Assembly (NCBI GenBank): GCA_014706295.1
Contig: JACSVZ010000037.1
Span: 3,286,001-3,350,000 of the forward strand
Direction: 5' to 3'
DNA length: 64,000 bases
Source of the DNA: Lycocorax pyrrhopterus obiensis
Lineage: Eukaryota > Chordata > Aves > Passeriformes > Paradisaeidae
Below the pieces are notes generated by a model. It did not search any database. It was given only the letters and a program-made list of their open reading frames with translations, and had not been told where the DNA came from. How positions within the stretch are numbered: position 1 is the first letter of the stretch; each line of letters begins with the position of its first letter. A program made the translations under genes and the position numbers. Shown piece after piece: positions 21,791 through 34,600 of this stretch.

Positions 21791-24700
21791 GGAGTGCTTG
21801 GGCACAGCATGGCTGAGACCATGGCAGTGACTGCCCGTGGGGTATTTTTGTGGGCTTCACCTGTCTCTGGCTGTCCCAGGGCTGTTATTTGATGTTGCCA
21901 CGATGCTTTTTTATTCATCCCCAGTCTAAAGGTGTCAGAGCTGTGCCCTCCTCCTCCCCCAGCTCCTGAGCGTTTGCCTCAGCAGCTGCTTTGGTGGCTG
22001 CACCTCAGGCTGCTGATTACAGTGGACTCCAGTGACATGAAACGAAGCAGAAAAACATCTGGTGAGACCATCAACTTGTCATTCTGGATCTGCCCTTCAG
22101 GGCAGGCAAATCAGGGGGTTTTGTGTTTGTGGCTGGGGAACAAGCACGGCGATGCTGGGGCTGAGAGGTGCCCGGCTTGTTCCAGCCCTGCAGTAATGAC
22201 AGGCTCTGCTTGGCAGCCCTGTCATTGTGGTTGGCTTTCAGTTTTGTCCTTTCAGTTCACAGCTCTTGCTCTAAGCTGGATTATTTCAGGCTTGCTTAAG
22301 GGCTTCGTGGCAGCTGGAAGATTTGGTTTCTAGAGACAAGCTTTGCCACCAAGTGAAAAATGGTGTAAATGAACCCTGAACTGCAGTGCCTTTCTTTTGC
22401 TGTTCCCATGCAAAGTTCTTTTTCTCCGTATTTTATTTTGAAGAATCCTTGCTGCCTTTGCCACTGTCAATTAGCTGTACTCTTGTACCCTTTATTCCTA
22501 AGATGTAGCATTCCCTACTGCTTTTATATTCTAGGAATTGTATCCTTTTTTCTTCCCGTGGGTAGATATTTTCTCCTTTCCTTTGATCCTGGTGGAGCAC
22601 TCTGGGTCCTGTATTTAAAGAAGGTGTTGATGATAAGCCTGGAGTGTTGACAAATCCTGCACACAAGGCCTTGTACTGTAATTTGTGTCAACAGATCATT
22701 AATGCTGGCATTCCTTTTTAATTAATGTATTTATGGCTGTGAAGATGGGGTGGAAGGGGCCACTTCCAGTCCTGCTTCCCAGGGTCAGTGGCTCTCAAAA
22801 TTGCAATAAAGGATGGAGGATTCCCCTTGGTATCAGACCTTCCTCCTGATCTGATACTTGCTCAGTTTTTCTGGCTGCTGATCTTCAATTTGGATTTATT
22901 GGGAGGTCTCTCAGTGCAGCCTGAGAACAAAAATGTTAAAAATGGAAGAGATGGGGAAGAGGAAACTTCCTGACAGACATAACTTCCCACAAGCCAATTA
23001 ACCTTGTGACCCCCGCACTTTTAGCAGGGCTTTGTCCACCTGAGTCAGTGCTTTATATCTGAAATAGGTGTGAAATACCCATTTTCTTTTGCCACAACGG
23101 AAAAGGGGCGACTCTGGGAACACGGGAGCCTTTCTTGTGCTGCTGACCTGATCTGATGGCAGGTGCAGAGCCTGCAAAACCACTGCTGTTGGTGCTGGAA
23201 AGTCCCTTTCCCTTGCCTGGATGAGGTTCCTTTCTCTGGTCAGGATTTGTGGTCAGCTGGAGATGAGCAGCGGGCAGCCAAGGGATGAATCAATACCCCA
23301 ATTCCCCTGGGAGTGGGGAAGGAGAAAGGCTGGGGAGCACTGCTCAGCTCAGGATAGAGAATCTCGTTAAAAATTCAGCTCCTGACCAGGAAAAATGTTG
23401 ACACAGCTGCTTTTCCAGGATGTCTTTGGAGCAGCAAAGCTCCAGGAAGCAGGGCTGGCTGCAGACTGTGCAGGATTAGAGAGGGGACAAGGCAGAGCTC
23501 TGCCAACCAGGCTCCTGTGTCCCTTTCCTCCCCTCTTTGTGAGCCCCAGCGAAGCTGCTGCTCTTCCCTTCCCCGGGGTGATTTTCTTGAGGAGACTTCA
23601 GCCTTGTTCAGCCTGGACTTGGCTTCTTGCAGTCAGGAAATATCCAGTCCATGACAGCAGCAACCACAGCAATCTGCCTCGCTCCCAGAAACCCTGCGAG
23701 GAGCAGGCAGTAACCTCTGCAGTGCCACAGCTGCCAGGCAGAAAGGTGGGAAAACAACCTGGAATTGCAGCCTGGAAGGTCCTGCCTGTGGCTCGGAGGG
23801 ACCAGGGGAAGGAGAGGGTGCTGGATTTGCTGTCGGTGCAGTGGGAGCAGCTTTCTGCCTCCCAGCTAGGCATTGTCCAGGCTGCTCTGAACGCAGATCT
23901 GAGCCTGCTGTGGCTCTGTCCTGATGGGGACAACAGGAAAGGCTCCTTCTTGCACGAGATTCCTGGCCCAGGAGCTGCTCTGGAGCAGTGCTGTCCCTGT
24001 TGTGACACCTGGCACAGGTCAGGGACACGGCAACAGGAGCCTTTGCTGCCTGCAGGTGGTTCTGGAGTTGGAATAATGGGAATTCCTGAGGCTGGCAAAG
24101 AGAAGCTGATGGGATTAGGGTTGCAATTAGGCTGGATTTGTTCATATCCAGGTGGTGCCACAGCTCAGGTGATGAGGGTGGGAACGTGGATAGAGGGGCT
24201 GTCTGCATCCCGTTATCCCCAAATCTCCTCACTTCATATAAATGTTGGAGTTGGAGTTTGCAGGGGAGTTTTGTGAGGTTCTTATCTGAAGATTGTTTTA
24301 GGGTTTTTCCCTAGAAACAAACCAGCAGTTCTCTGGGTCTGGCTTGGACAGCGTGGAGTTAACAGCAGGCTTTTCTTCATGGTCATATTATCTAATAATA
24401 ATAATAGCTTCAGTTTCTTGGAATTTCTTTGCAAGTGTCTGGTTCTGCCTGCTGCCGGAGACGGGATCCTGGCCTAGGTGAAGTTCTGATCTGGTCTGGA
24501 TGCTTCCAAAGCTTCCCTTGTTGCAGTGTGTAATTATTTAGGTGTTTATTTAGGGGTTTGTTATTATAATAATTACCACTCTCCTCTTTCCTGAAACTCT
24601 CCCCCCTCTGGGATAGAGGGAATCTATTTTGTGGTAGAGTAGAGAGGCAGAAAAATGTCAGAAGGAAAAATTCAAGTGTGGCAATTAAGTTTATCCCCAT

Positions 24701-25612
24701 GGGTCCCATGGGAAGGCTCCTGACTTGTGTTTTTAAGTTCTCCTGTAGAGTCCCACAGACATTTAAGGACAGGAAGTTTTAATTCCCTTCCTTCACTTGA
24801 TGACTAATTTGATTGAATTGTTAAATCAAATAAATCCAATCCACTAAATGGTGTTAACCATAAGCAACGATAACCTGGCAACAGAATGCAAGAAAACAGA
24901 AAAATCGACCATATTTTAATTTTCCTGTAATATATAATTTTACTTTTAATATCCCAGCAGCAGCTACTCTATTTCCTATTTTATACTCTATTTCCTGACT
25001 TTATACTCATTGTAATTTTCCTACAAATATCCAGCCCTTGCTTACAAATCACAGGACAGGGTAAATATTGTTTTCTAGGCTGTCTTTGGAGACTGAAGCT
25101 CGAAGTAAAACCATATGAGGAGACCAAGATCAAAACCCCATTGAAGGCAGTAGAATAAATCCAGTCTGGAGCAGACAGCTGGAGGAGTGTCAGACAAAGG
25201 GAGGAACAGCTGGATCAAGTAAAGCACGAGGAAAATTGGTTCCATCCCCAGGGGGAGGGAGGAAGATTTGTTTTGTCAGCCCAGAGCTGTGTGGGACCAA
25301 CTTCACCCGATGAAACTTTGATGTCAGACTCAGGGAGGGATCAGAAGGTCCCAGAGGGAGGGGAAGGAGAAGTGGGATCTGCAGAAAGTGTGAGGGAAGG
25401 GAAGGAGGTGGAGTGGCAGTGGGGAGGTGGGAAGTTGGAGGTGGAGTAATCCTGCAGAATATGAGCTGCTGTCCACAGCTCCGGGGATGTAAATTGATGA
25501 GGTCATAGTGTTTTCCAGTCACAGAAAAGAAAGTTAAGGAGAAAAAAAAAAAAGAAAAAGAAGTCTTCAAATTGTTTTTCAAGAGAGGCGAAAACACGGA
25601 GAAGCCGAAGAA

Positions 25613-25661
25613 ATGGAGCAACTTGTAAAACTCCTCCTGTGGCAGATTTTGCTTCAGCAAA
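25613..25661 (+). CDS. MXRA8: MXRA8 exon 1: start codon and signal peptide
   Basis: ATG at 25613 in AAGAAATGG context, then [16 protein letters not shown] and one base before donor GTAAGC. The hydrophobic core, the phase-1 end and the resemblance to the mammalian N-terminus identify it although it is 5 kb from the next exon and only 49 nt long. Purine-rich sequence upstream is probably 5' UTR. No CpG island is present at this start. Confidence 0.88.
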
Positions 25662-28600
25662 GTAAGCTCTGAGCTGCTGGTGTGCTGTTACTTGTTTGTA
25701 TTTCAGCTGCACAACGGCGCTGGGGGCTGGCGACGAGATTTTGAACTGTTGTCTTTGTAAGATTTTGTTCAGATTCCTGAATTTGCTCTGTTTTCGTCTG
25801 GGGAGGGGAGGGAGTCGTGGGTTTCCTCTGCTTTTTGGGGGAGAGAATGGAAAAATGTTTGAGGTTGTTGGAGCTCTGTTCAGCAAATTTGTGCAATCTT
25901 TTTTTTTTCCTATTAGCAAATTTAAAACCAATAAGCTTGGATGTGAGTACAGCGAAGCTTTCACAGTCAGATTTACATGATTTAAGGTTATTTTTTACTT
26001 TTGATGAAGCAGGAACAGCTGGGGGTGCGTGTGAGTGAGGGTTCAGATGGAGGGGAAAAAAGGAAGTGTGGTTTTTGGGTTTCTTTTCCTCTTGTCAGCA
26101 TAAAGACAGACACAGGATTCACTTTTGGGTAGCAAGGTGCAAGAAAGGAGTAGGAAGCGAGGAGCACGAGTTTTTTAGGCACTGGTGACCCCCCTGCTCT
26201 TCCCAGCCCTTTTAAAAGGCTGTGGCTGACACCTGAGCCCCTCAGTTCCTCAGCACTGAGGTGGAATGAGGTGAGGAGCTCTCCCTTTGCTCCCTAATTA
26301 ATCCACTTTCCGTGTCACCACGGCATTTTCGCAATGCCCCAAGGCAAGGTTTAGGAATTGGCAAATTATGGGATCAGTCAGAGGGACAGAAGGGTTAAAG
26401 TGGCTCAGAAATCTGGTGTGTGGGGTGGGTTAAAGAGAAGGAGAGGCCACAGCTCTGTACTCCAGAAGCACCAACCAGTCCAGTGACTCCCAGGGAGGTT
26501 TGGCAGAGCCTGGGGAGCAGCCAGGGCAGGAAGAGCAGGTTGGGCTGCTGCAGAGGCAGAGGTGCCCCAGCTGAGGATGGAGGATCTCCGACTGAGATTT
26601 TGGAGTTACCTGGGTGTTTGAACCCACCCAAATCAGGTTGCAACTCAATGGTGAGGATGGGAAGGGGAGAAGGGAGGAAATCGGAGCCGTTCCATGGCGC
26701 TGGGATGATCCCTCCTGCAGAGGAACCACTCCCTCAAGTGTTAATGTCTCGCCGGGAGGAAGAGCTCCGTGTTTGGAATGGCTCTACAAAACCATTCTGA
26801 GGGCCTGCAGCCAACGGGAAGCACACAAGGCAGGGGAGGGTTTCTAAAGCTCAGCTAAAATCCCAGCTGCCCGTCAGAAAGCTGGGGCAGATCTCGGAGG
26901 GATCCTGTGTGTGCCCCAGGTGGGGATTGGCTCCTTGAGCAGACACAAAGCTTTTCCTTTCTGCACGGGCAGCACATTCCTGCTCTCTGCGTGTTCCTAC
27001 CTGCAGGGACTGCTGGAATTGTTGGGGCTGGATGGGTATTTAATGGCTCTGACATCCCTTTTTGGAAGTGGGAGACTCTGCTGTTGGGAAAGGTGTCCCA
27101 GGAAGCCTTTAAAAATAAACACAGAGCCTTAGAGAAAAGCCCAGTTCAAAGCCTGGCTTGGCCATCAGTGGGCTTTGAAGGGAAATTTTGTTTTACTGAG
27201 AAACTCAGTCTTGCAGGCTGGGCAGGAGGTGAACGGGAGAAGTTCAGGTGCAGCTGTTTTGCTCACCATATCCCTCCTCCAGATGAGCCCAGATGTTCCT
27301 CCTGGTTCCTGGTCAGTGGATTTAAAAAACCCTGGCTCCCAGAGGAGAGCTGGGGTCATTTATTTCACTGTCACCTTGATGCTGCTGCATCAAAAACCAT
27401 CAGGGCCTCTCGGCCCCCTAAAGAGTCAGGATGGAGCCACTGCCATTCCCCAGAGGGTTTGGGAACAGGCTGCTGCTTTTCCCACAGTTGTGTAATGACT
27501 CTACAGAGCCCATTAAACCCCCTGGAAACAGAGGAGTTCATGGGAGAAATAAGGCATGTGGCACACACAGATTTGGGGAAGAACATGTCCTTTCTGCAGG
27601 ACTTTACTGCTCTGGTCGTTTTTCATCCTGTGAATAAGAGGATATAAATATAAAATATAAATATTTATATATAACAGGAACTCAGTGGTTTCATCAGCAC
27701 CGACCTGAGAGCAGCTCCTCTGTCCCAGGAGCAGAGAAGAGCTGGAATTCCTCAGGCAGGACTCAAGGGACAGTTTTCTGCTTGCCCTGCTCCAAGGACA
27801 CTGCCTGGAGAGCTCTGAGCATGTCACACATCTTTCACAGCCCTTTTGCTTCCAGTTTGCCCACAGCTTTTTGCGGCTTTAATTCTTCACTTGAAAAATG
27901 GATGGGATTCAAGAAGTAAGAGCTGGCTCTGCCTTTTACAAGGGATTAAGAAATAGTTTTCCAGGCTGCTTTCCTCTTCCTATACCGTGGGACCACAGAG
28001 GATCTCTGGGATCCTGCTGAGTCAGCACAGAACGTGTCGGGGGACAGCACAGAATTGTCTTTTGTTGGGGTTTTTTTCTTGGAGGTTTTTTTTTTTTGTG
28101 GTTACATCACCCAGAGAAGACAAAGTGATTCTCCATCCCATGGAACGTGAAATTTGAAAATGAAAGCCGCAGCTGAGTTCTGTGTTGACAGCTCTGAAGG
28201 CAGCTGAGGTTTAGAAGCTCCTGGAGTCCTGTGATGACAGAGGTCAGAGCTTTCACCAGGTGCATGAAGACTCTTTGGTTTTACAGTTGCAGGTTGGGAA
28301 GTGTGACTCACCCAAATCCCGGCTTCCAGCTGACCCCAGAGCTGCAGTTCATGAGCTGTCACCTTTGCTGGGCTGTGGCTTTATCTCTGTTCAGTAGCTG
28401 CTGTGTCATAAAATCCCTTTAAAAAGCAGGGCTTGGTTGCTCTGCTGGTCTCACACAGCAGAGGGAGGACAGTGAAAAGAGAAAAAGGCTCATTCCTCCT
28501 TCCACTGCTGCTCTCTGTTCAGGTTATTGAAGGTCAGCTGTTCTAAATTCTGTTTTCTCCAGGCGTGCAAGAGAGCAGAGACATCCCAGATTCCTCAGAT

Positions 28601-31600
28601 TTCTGAGTGATCTCATTTACAGCTCTGTCAAATAAGTTTGAGCCTTCCCCACGAGCTGATGGATGTGTGCAGATTTCCAGCGTGGCTGGGGAATCAGAAC
28701 AATCAGTTCTTCCTTCTTTGTCTGCTGGAGTTCCTGTGCCTCTTGGGAAGAGTTATCCTTTTTTTTCCCCTTCTAGAATTTTGCTGCTTGGCTGTGATTG
28801 CTTTTTTTTTTTTTGATATTTGCACCATTTTGTCAAACTATGGATGATATCCTAGGGCAGGTTCAGACCCAAAGTTTCTGCCCAGACTCTGTGTGTGCAC
28901 AGACAAAGTGAGAAACCCTTTCTCTTCCACCTCTCCGTGCTGAGCTCCAATATTTAAGTTCACCTCATCTTGGATGGATTTTGTTGTGGTGCTCAGTGTC
29001 AACCCAGCTTTGTGTGGCAGCAGCCAGCAAGTCACAAATCCAGTCTATAAAATGCAAAATATAAAATCCACAGGCTCTTCCCTGGTCCCAGCAGGACACA
29101 GCATCTCCTGGAAACACCTTGGAAAGACTTGAGGAAGCAGGAACGTTCCCGCCGTGTTCCTGGCTGAAGTTTTAAGAGTGGGGGGGGAAAGAACCCACAA
29201 GACATCAGCTTTTCTTATCTAAAAGCTGTTCCATCCCAGCCGAGCCCCTGTTTCACAGAGGGTTGTGTTTGGAAGTGCTGGAGAAGTGCCCGTGGCCGCC
29301 CAGGCTCCAGCAGCCTCCCCTGGGAAGGGGTAGGGAAGGGAAGGATGGTCCTTGCCCTGGCTGGAGGAAGGTGCAGGGATCCAGAAAGGCACAGAACCAG
29401 GTGCTGGTGTGAGCTCAGAGCTGTGGATGGCTGAGCTTTTGTCACTCGTTGGATTTACGACGCTTCATTCGGGCTCCGTGTGTTTCCCATTAATTCGCAA
29501 GAGGAAAGGAGAGCAGTAAATGCCTTCATTCCTCTGCCTGAGCCAGCAGAGGATGTTTCTGTCGCACCAAATCAATTTGCTGTTCGTGCAGGGCTCTGGA
29601 GGCAGCCTCAGACACCATCCCCGAGCTCACAAATCGCTGTTCATGTCACGACATCGCGTTGTGCCCTTGCCCCGGGGCAAACTACACCCGTTCAGCCACA
29701 GGGACATTGTCACCTCTGCTGTGCTGGCAGCTGGTGGCCTGTCACAAGTGACACCGATTTTTCCTGGCTTTTTTGGTGCTGTGGAAGAGCTTTGTTATCA
29801 TTCCTTTGTTTTTCTAAGCTAAATCTAAGTCCTGGCTTGCAGAGACAGGGGCTGCAGCTGAAATATTTTGCGGCCTGTCAGGAGAGACCATCAAATGATG
29901 GAATGATGATGTCTCTTTCTTATATACAGAGAGTACAGGCCTTGTCCAAGATTTGATTTCTCTCTTTGTGATGCTGAGATTATAAATGTAGGGAAAAATA
30001 CCTCCTGTTTGAAGTGCCTTTGGGCTGGCAGTTCAGCAGAGAGTGCTGCTCAGTTTTTGTTCTCTGCTGTCCCTGCCCAGTGTTTTGTGATGGGAAAAGG
30101 GGAGGAAACCAAGTTTATTCTCAGCACTGGGGGTGTGTTAAAATACCCCCAGTCTGGAGTTGAATTTGGACTCGTTTGAAATTCATAAATTCCAAAGCTA
30201 AAAAAAAAAATACAGCTTTTGTCTGGAGGACATTGTGCCTCTGACATTAGCAGGACAAAACCTCCAATGATTTTGATGGAACCCACTTGGGCTTGGCTGG
30301 TTGGAGAGATGAATGGTGGTGTTGTGTTGGGAATCTGTGTTGGGAATCAAAAACGTGATGCCAGGAGACCTTCGAGACCCCTCCCACACAAGGAGCAGGA
30401 GGAACTGGCCCGGAGAAATGCGGAATCAAAGGCGTTGGTTCATCCCTGGCAAAGTTCTTCCTGTGTGGATCTGAGTCATGTGAGTTGGAGAGAGCTGGAG
30501 CTGCATGCAGAGCATCCCAGAATGAACTGTGCAGACAAAGCGTGTGGCAGGAGTGGGGAATGGAACAGCCAGATACAAACATTGCCAGAGAAGGGGGGAA
30601 TAGATGGAGCAATAGCAGAGGTGGCTGCTGACTTGGAGTGTTTCTGTAGCTTTTTCCTCCTTTTGTTGTCAGTAACGCTCTTTATTTTCTGCTTTGACAG
30701 GTTCTGTGTGCTCATATTCAGGTGAGTGGCATCTCTGTGAATCTGCCTGGGTTTGTGATCATGAGGAGGAGGAGTGAGAGGGACCCTGATTCCATGGCAT
30801 GCACTGGGGCTTTCGTGGCTAACTTCCATGGGTCATGCATCCCATGCACTGGTGTCTCCAAACTTGGATTAAACCGGGGTCAGGATTAGGAAGGGTGGGT
30901 AGGACAGGTCGAGTGTACAACCCTGAGAACAGAAATTGCTTTCACTGGATGAAATCAGTGTGGTGAAGTTTTCTCTATTAGGAAGAGATTGTCCCCCAGA
31001 GGGTGCTGGGCACTGCCCAGGCTCCCCAGGGAACGGGCACGGCCCCAAGAGCACCAGGAGCGTTTGGACACCGCTCTCAGGGACGCTCAGGGTGGGATTG
31101 TTGGGGTGTCTGTGCAGGGATAAAAGTTGGATCCATGATCCCATGGGTCCCTTCCAGCTCAGGATTCTTTGATTCTCCATAAGAGTGCTCTGTGTTGGTC
31201 TTGAAACCGGAATCAAAACTGTGCAGGGATTCCAGCACTCCCACTCCAGCGCCTCCTTCACACACCATTAACTCCATAACCCTACAACTCTTTTTTTTTT
31301 TTTTTTTTTTCTTTTTGCTGTTTGCTCCTGACTTTCAGTCCCAGCCGACGCCTCCAACCCAGCCAGCGTGGTGGTGTCTGTGCTGAACATCAGCGCCGTG
31401 CTGGGCTCCCAGGCCGTGCTGCCCTGCAAGAGCCACCGCATGGTGTGGACCCAGGACCGCCTCAACGACCGGCAGCGCGTGGTGCACTGGGACCTGCTCA
31501 GCTCCTACTACGGGGACAGCAGGATGGAGAGGCTCTGTGACATGTACTCGGCTGGGGACCAGCGTGTCTACAGCTCCTACAACCAGGGCAGGATCCTCAT

Positions 31601-34600
31601 GCCCGAGAACGCCTTTGCAGATGGGAATTTCTCACTGGTGATCAAAGGTACGGAGATTTTTTTTCCCCCCTCCACACGGAGGGTTCGGGGCTCGATGGGA
31701 TTTGTGGGTTTTGGTGCAAATGGTTGGTTCACAGCACGTTTTCGATAAAGAAATCAATACCAAGCTAATGAGCCTAATCCTCAGGAGGAATTTCAGGGTT
31801 TGGAAGGGGCTGCCCAGGGAGGTGGTGGAGTTCCCATCCCTGGACGTGGCACTCAGTGCTCCGGTCACTTGTGCACATCCAGGTCTGTCCCAGACAACCT
31901 GCACAGCTCAGCACGTTCAGCAGATCAAAACCCTCTCAGCATTCCCTCTGACTGAATACCTGCATACCTGGGCAGTCACATTAATTCATTTCTGCTCCTT
32001 GGGCACTTAGGGAAGCGGAGCTTTCAGCTGGAGATTCAAGGCAGGAAGAGGTTGAGGAATTGCCCCCAAACCCACGCACTGTTCCTGGGCAGCCCTCTGG
32101 TTTTGCTTCCAAGTGAAGCCTCCAGCTGCCCCATGGGAGGTTCAGGATGGATTTAGGAGGATTTTCTTCCTTGAAAGGGTTGTTAAACATGGGAATTGCT
32201 GCACAGGGAGGTGTTGGAGTCTTCATCCCTGGAGGTGTCCAAGGAAGGACTGGACGTGGCACTCAGTGCTCTGGGCTGGGTGACAAGGTGGGGATTGAGG
32301 TTGGACTCAATCTTGGAGTTCTTTTCCAACCTCAGTGATTCTGTGAGGTTCTCTGAAGCACCAAGTCTTTTATTTGAAACAAACCTGTTTTGAAAGACAA
32401 TTTGTAACAACCTGAAAGCTGCCTGGGCTTTTTGTGGCCCTTTGGTTGTGCTTCAGTTCCTGAACTATAAACACTCCATGGCCATTGCTCCTGTGCCTGC
32501 TCTCAGCTAAACCTAACCCAGCTTCCTCTTTCCACCTTAATACAGATTAATTAAGGAAGGCATTAATACAAATGCCTTCCTCACAAGAGTGAATAGACTG
32601 AATTATTTAATTAGGTGACCAAATTATTATATTGGGTGAGATGATTTGTCTCTGTTTAACCCACCCTGGTGATAAGGAAGTTATTTTGCATCCAGACAAG
32701 GATTTGGGAAACTGCAAATGACACAATTAATCATTGTCTCAGTATAAAGCATTCAACTTCCCCTCTCTTCCCAGGTGTTGCAGAGAGTGATGCAGGCACA
32801 TATTCCTGTAATCTCCACCATCACTACTGCCACTTGTACGAAACTGTGAAAATCCAGCTGGTCATTGCCAAGAGAGGTGGGTGTGGTGACAGCTCCAGGT
32901 TTTACAGGTGCCACAGGAGGCTCGGGAAGCAGCAGCAGAGCGTGGTGCTCCCTGTGCTGTTTGCTGTCTGCCTCCCTGAGTTTCAGAGGGTTTACTCAGT
33001 GTGGTTATTTACAAACCTCTCTTCTTCCTTGGCCAAACAGTGCCTGGAGCCTGCTCAGCTCGATGTTTGCTGCTGGTAATCACCAAACTGTCCCTGCTGC
33101 AGCAGCAGCACAGTCCTGGTGACAGTCCCTGCCCTCAGCTCAGCCACATGGACCTGCCTTGTGCTCTGGCTGCTGAGCTCGCCCTGGGCAGCCTGTACTT
33201 AAAACCCACCTCAAGTCACCACACCTTAAGCCCAGCTCTAAAAGCGAGCTGTTGGCAGCTGCAGAGAGAGCCACCCATCCACACAGGCACCCATTAAAAT
33301 CCAGTTAAACCTCTGGATAGCACCAGTGCGGCTGCTGGGATGGAAGTGCAATTCCTCTGCTGCTCTCACAGTGCAATAAAATCACCCTGAGAGCCCCAGT
33401 CTGCTCCTCTGTGCTTTGGCTTCTTCTGTTATTCCTTTTCAAGAGCCAAACAGAGCAGTGCTGCTTCAGCTCCTCCAGTAATTAGGGCCTTTGTGGGTAG
33501 GAAAGCATTTCCTGCTCGGAGGATTGGGATGAAGATCCTCGTTCCATTCTTAGCCTGTGGAGGGAATATACTTCCTGCTTTCTGAAGCAGGAGATTAACT
33601 CTCAGTTAGAAGGGGAAGAAAGTGGCCTTGCTTCATGAAATGGCCAAGGATGTAGGAGATAAAGCTGCTTTTCTTTATTGTCTGCTGCAGTGGACAGGAC
33701 ACGTTACCCCTGTGGGGTATTTTGGGATTTTTGGAGGGGATGTGTTACAGGATTGCAGGGTCTGGGAGCAATCTCAGGTGTGCCTGGGTGTCCTTGACAC
33801 CTGGAATTCAGGATTCCAGGTTCTGGGAGCAATCTCAGGTGTGCCTGGGTGTCCTTGACACCTGGAATTCAGGATTTCAGGATCTGAGAGGAATCTCAGG
33901 TGTGCCTGGGTGTCCTTGACACCTGGAATTCAGGATTCCAGGTTCTGGGAGCAATCTCAGGTGTGTCTGGGTGTCCTTGACACCTGGAATTCAGGATTTC
34001 AGGATCTGAGAGGAATCTCAGGTGTGCCTGGGTGTCCTTGACACCTGGAATTCAGGATTCCAGGGTCTGGGAGCAATCTCAGGTGTGTCTGGGTGTCCTT
34101 GACACCTGGAATTCAGGATTCCAGGGTCTGGGAGCAATCTCAGGTGTGCCTGGGTGTCCTTGACACCTGGAATTCAGGATTCCAGGGTCTGGGAGCAATC
34201 TCAGGTGTGCCTGGGTGTCCTTGACACCTGGAATTCAGGATTTCAGGATCTGAGAGGACTCTCAAGTGTATCTGGGTGTCCTTGACACTTGGACTCGAGT
34301 GGGAATTTCGCATCAACCACATCCATGAGGTCGTGGTGCGTGACAGCAAATTGGGCCAAAATTCTACTGATTTTGGCCAAGGAAAGGAAACCGGGGAAGG
34401 AAACTTAAGTCGATTATGTGGGGAAAAACGGGACAGGCGGGGAAAAACGGAACAAGCGGGGCAAAACACCCATTCCAAGCTTGCCCAGCTCGCGTTTCCC
34501 CCCCGCCAGGCGAGGAGGCCAGCGAGTACTGGGATGGCGAGAAGCCGGTGCTGGTGGCCCCGGAGGGCGGCACGGCGACGCTGCCCTGCGTCAACCGCAA

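Larger units (their letters stand above)
13171..25612. other. Intergenic region AURKAIP1-MXRA8, with MXRA8 5' flank
   Basis: No gene supported. It holds the CR1 remnant, the GT-rich stretch, the minisatellite and the composite repeat listed separately. The only long open frame not in a repeat is 23395-24276 (293 codons, +), which resembles nothing known to me; two frames on the other strand are open over the same bases, so it more likely reflects low stop-codon density. The last 400 bp before MXRA8 are purine-rich (GGGAGG, GAAGGAG runs), with no TATA box and no CpG island; the MXRA8 start site is presumably there. Confidence 0.6.

Noticed and set aside
26907..27647. 246-codon + frame in MXRA8 intron 1
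   Set aside because: No recognisable domain, no matching splice partner, and antisense frames are equally open; taken as chance in stop-poor sequence.
29557..29620. [15 protein letters not shown] as alternative MXRA8 signal-peptide exon
   Set aside because: It resembles a signal peptide superficially but has no GT donor in the right phase; the exon at 25613-25661 fits donor, phase and homology.
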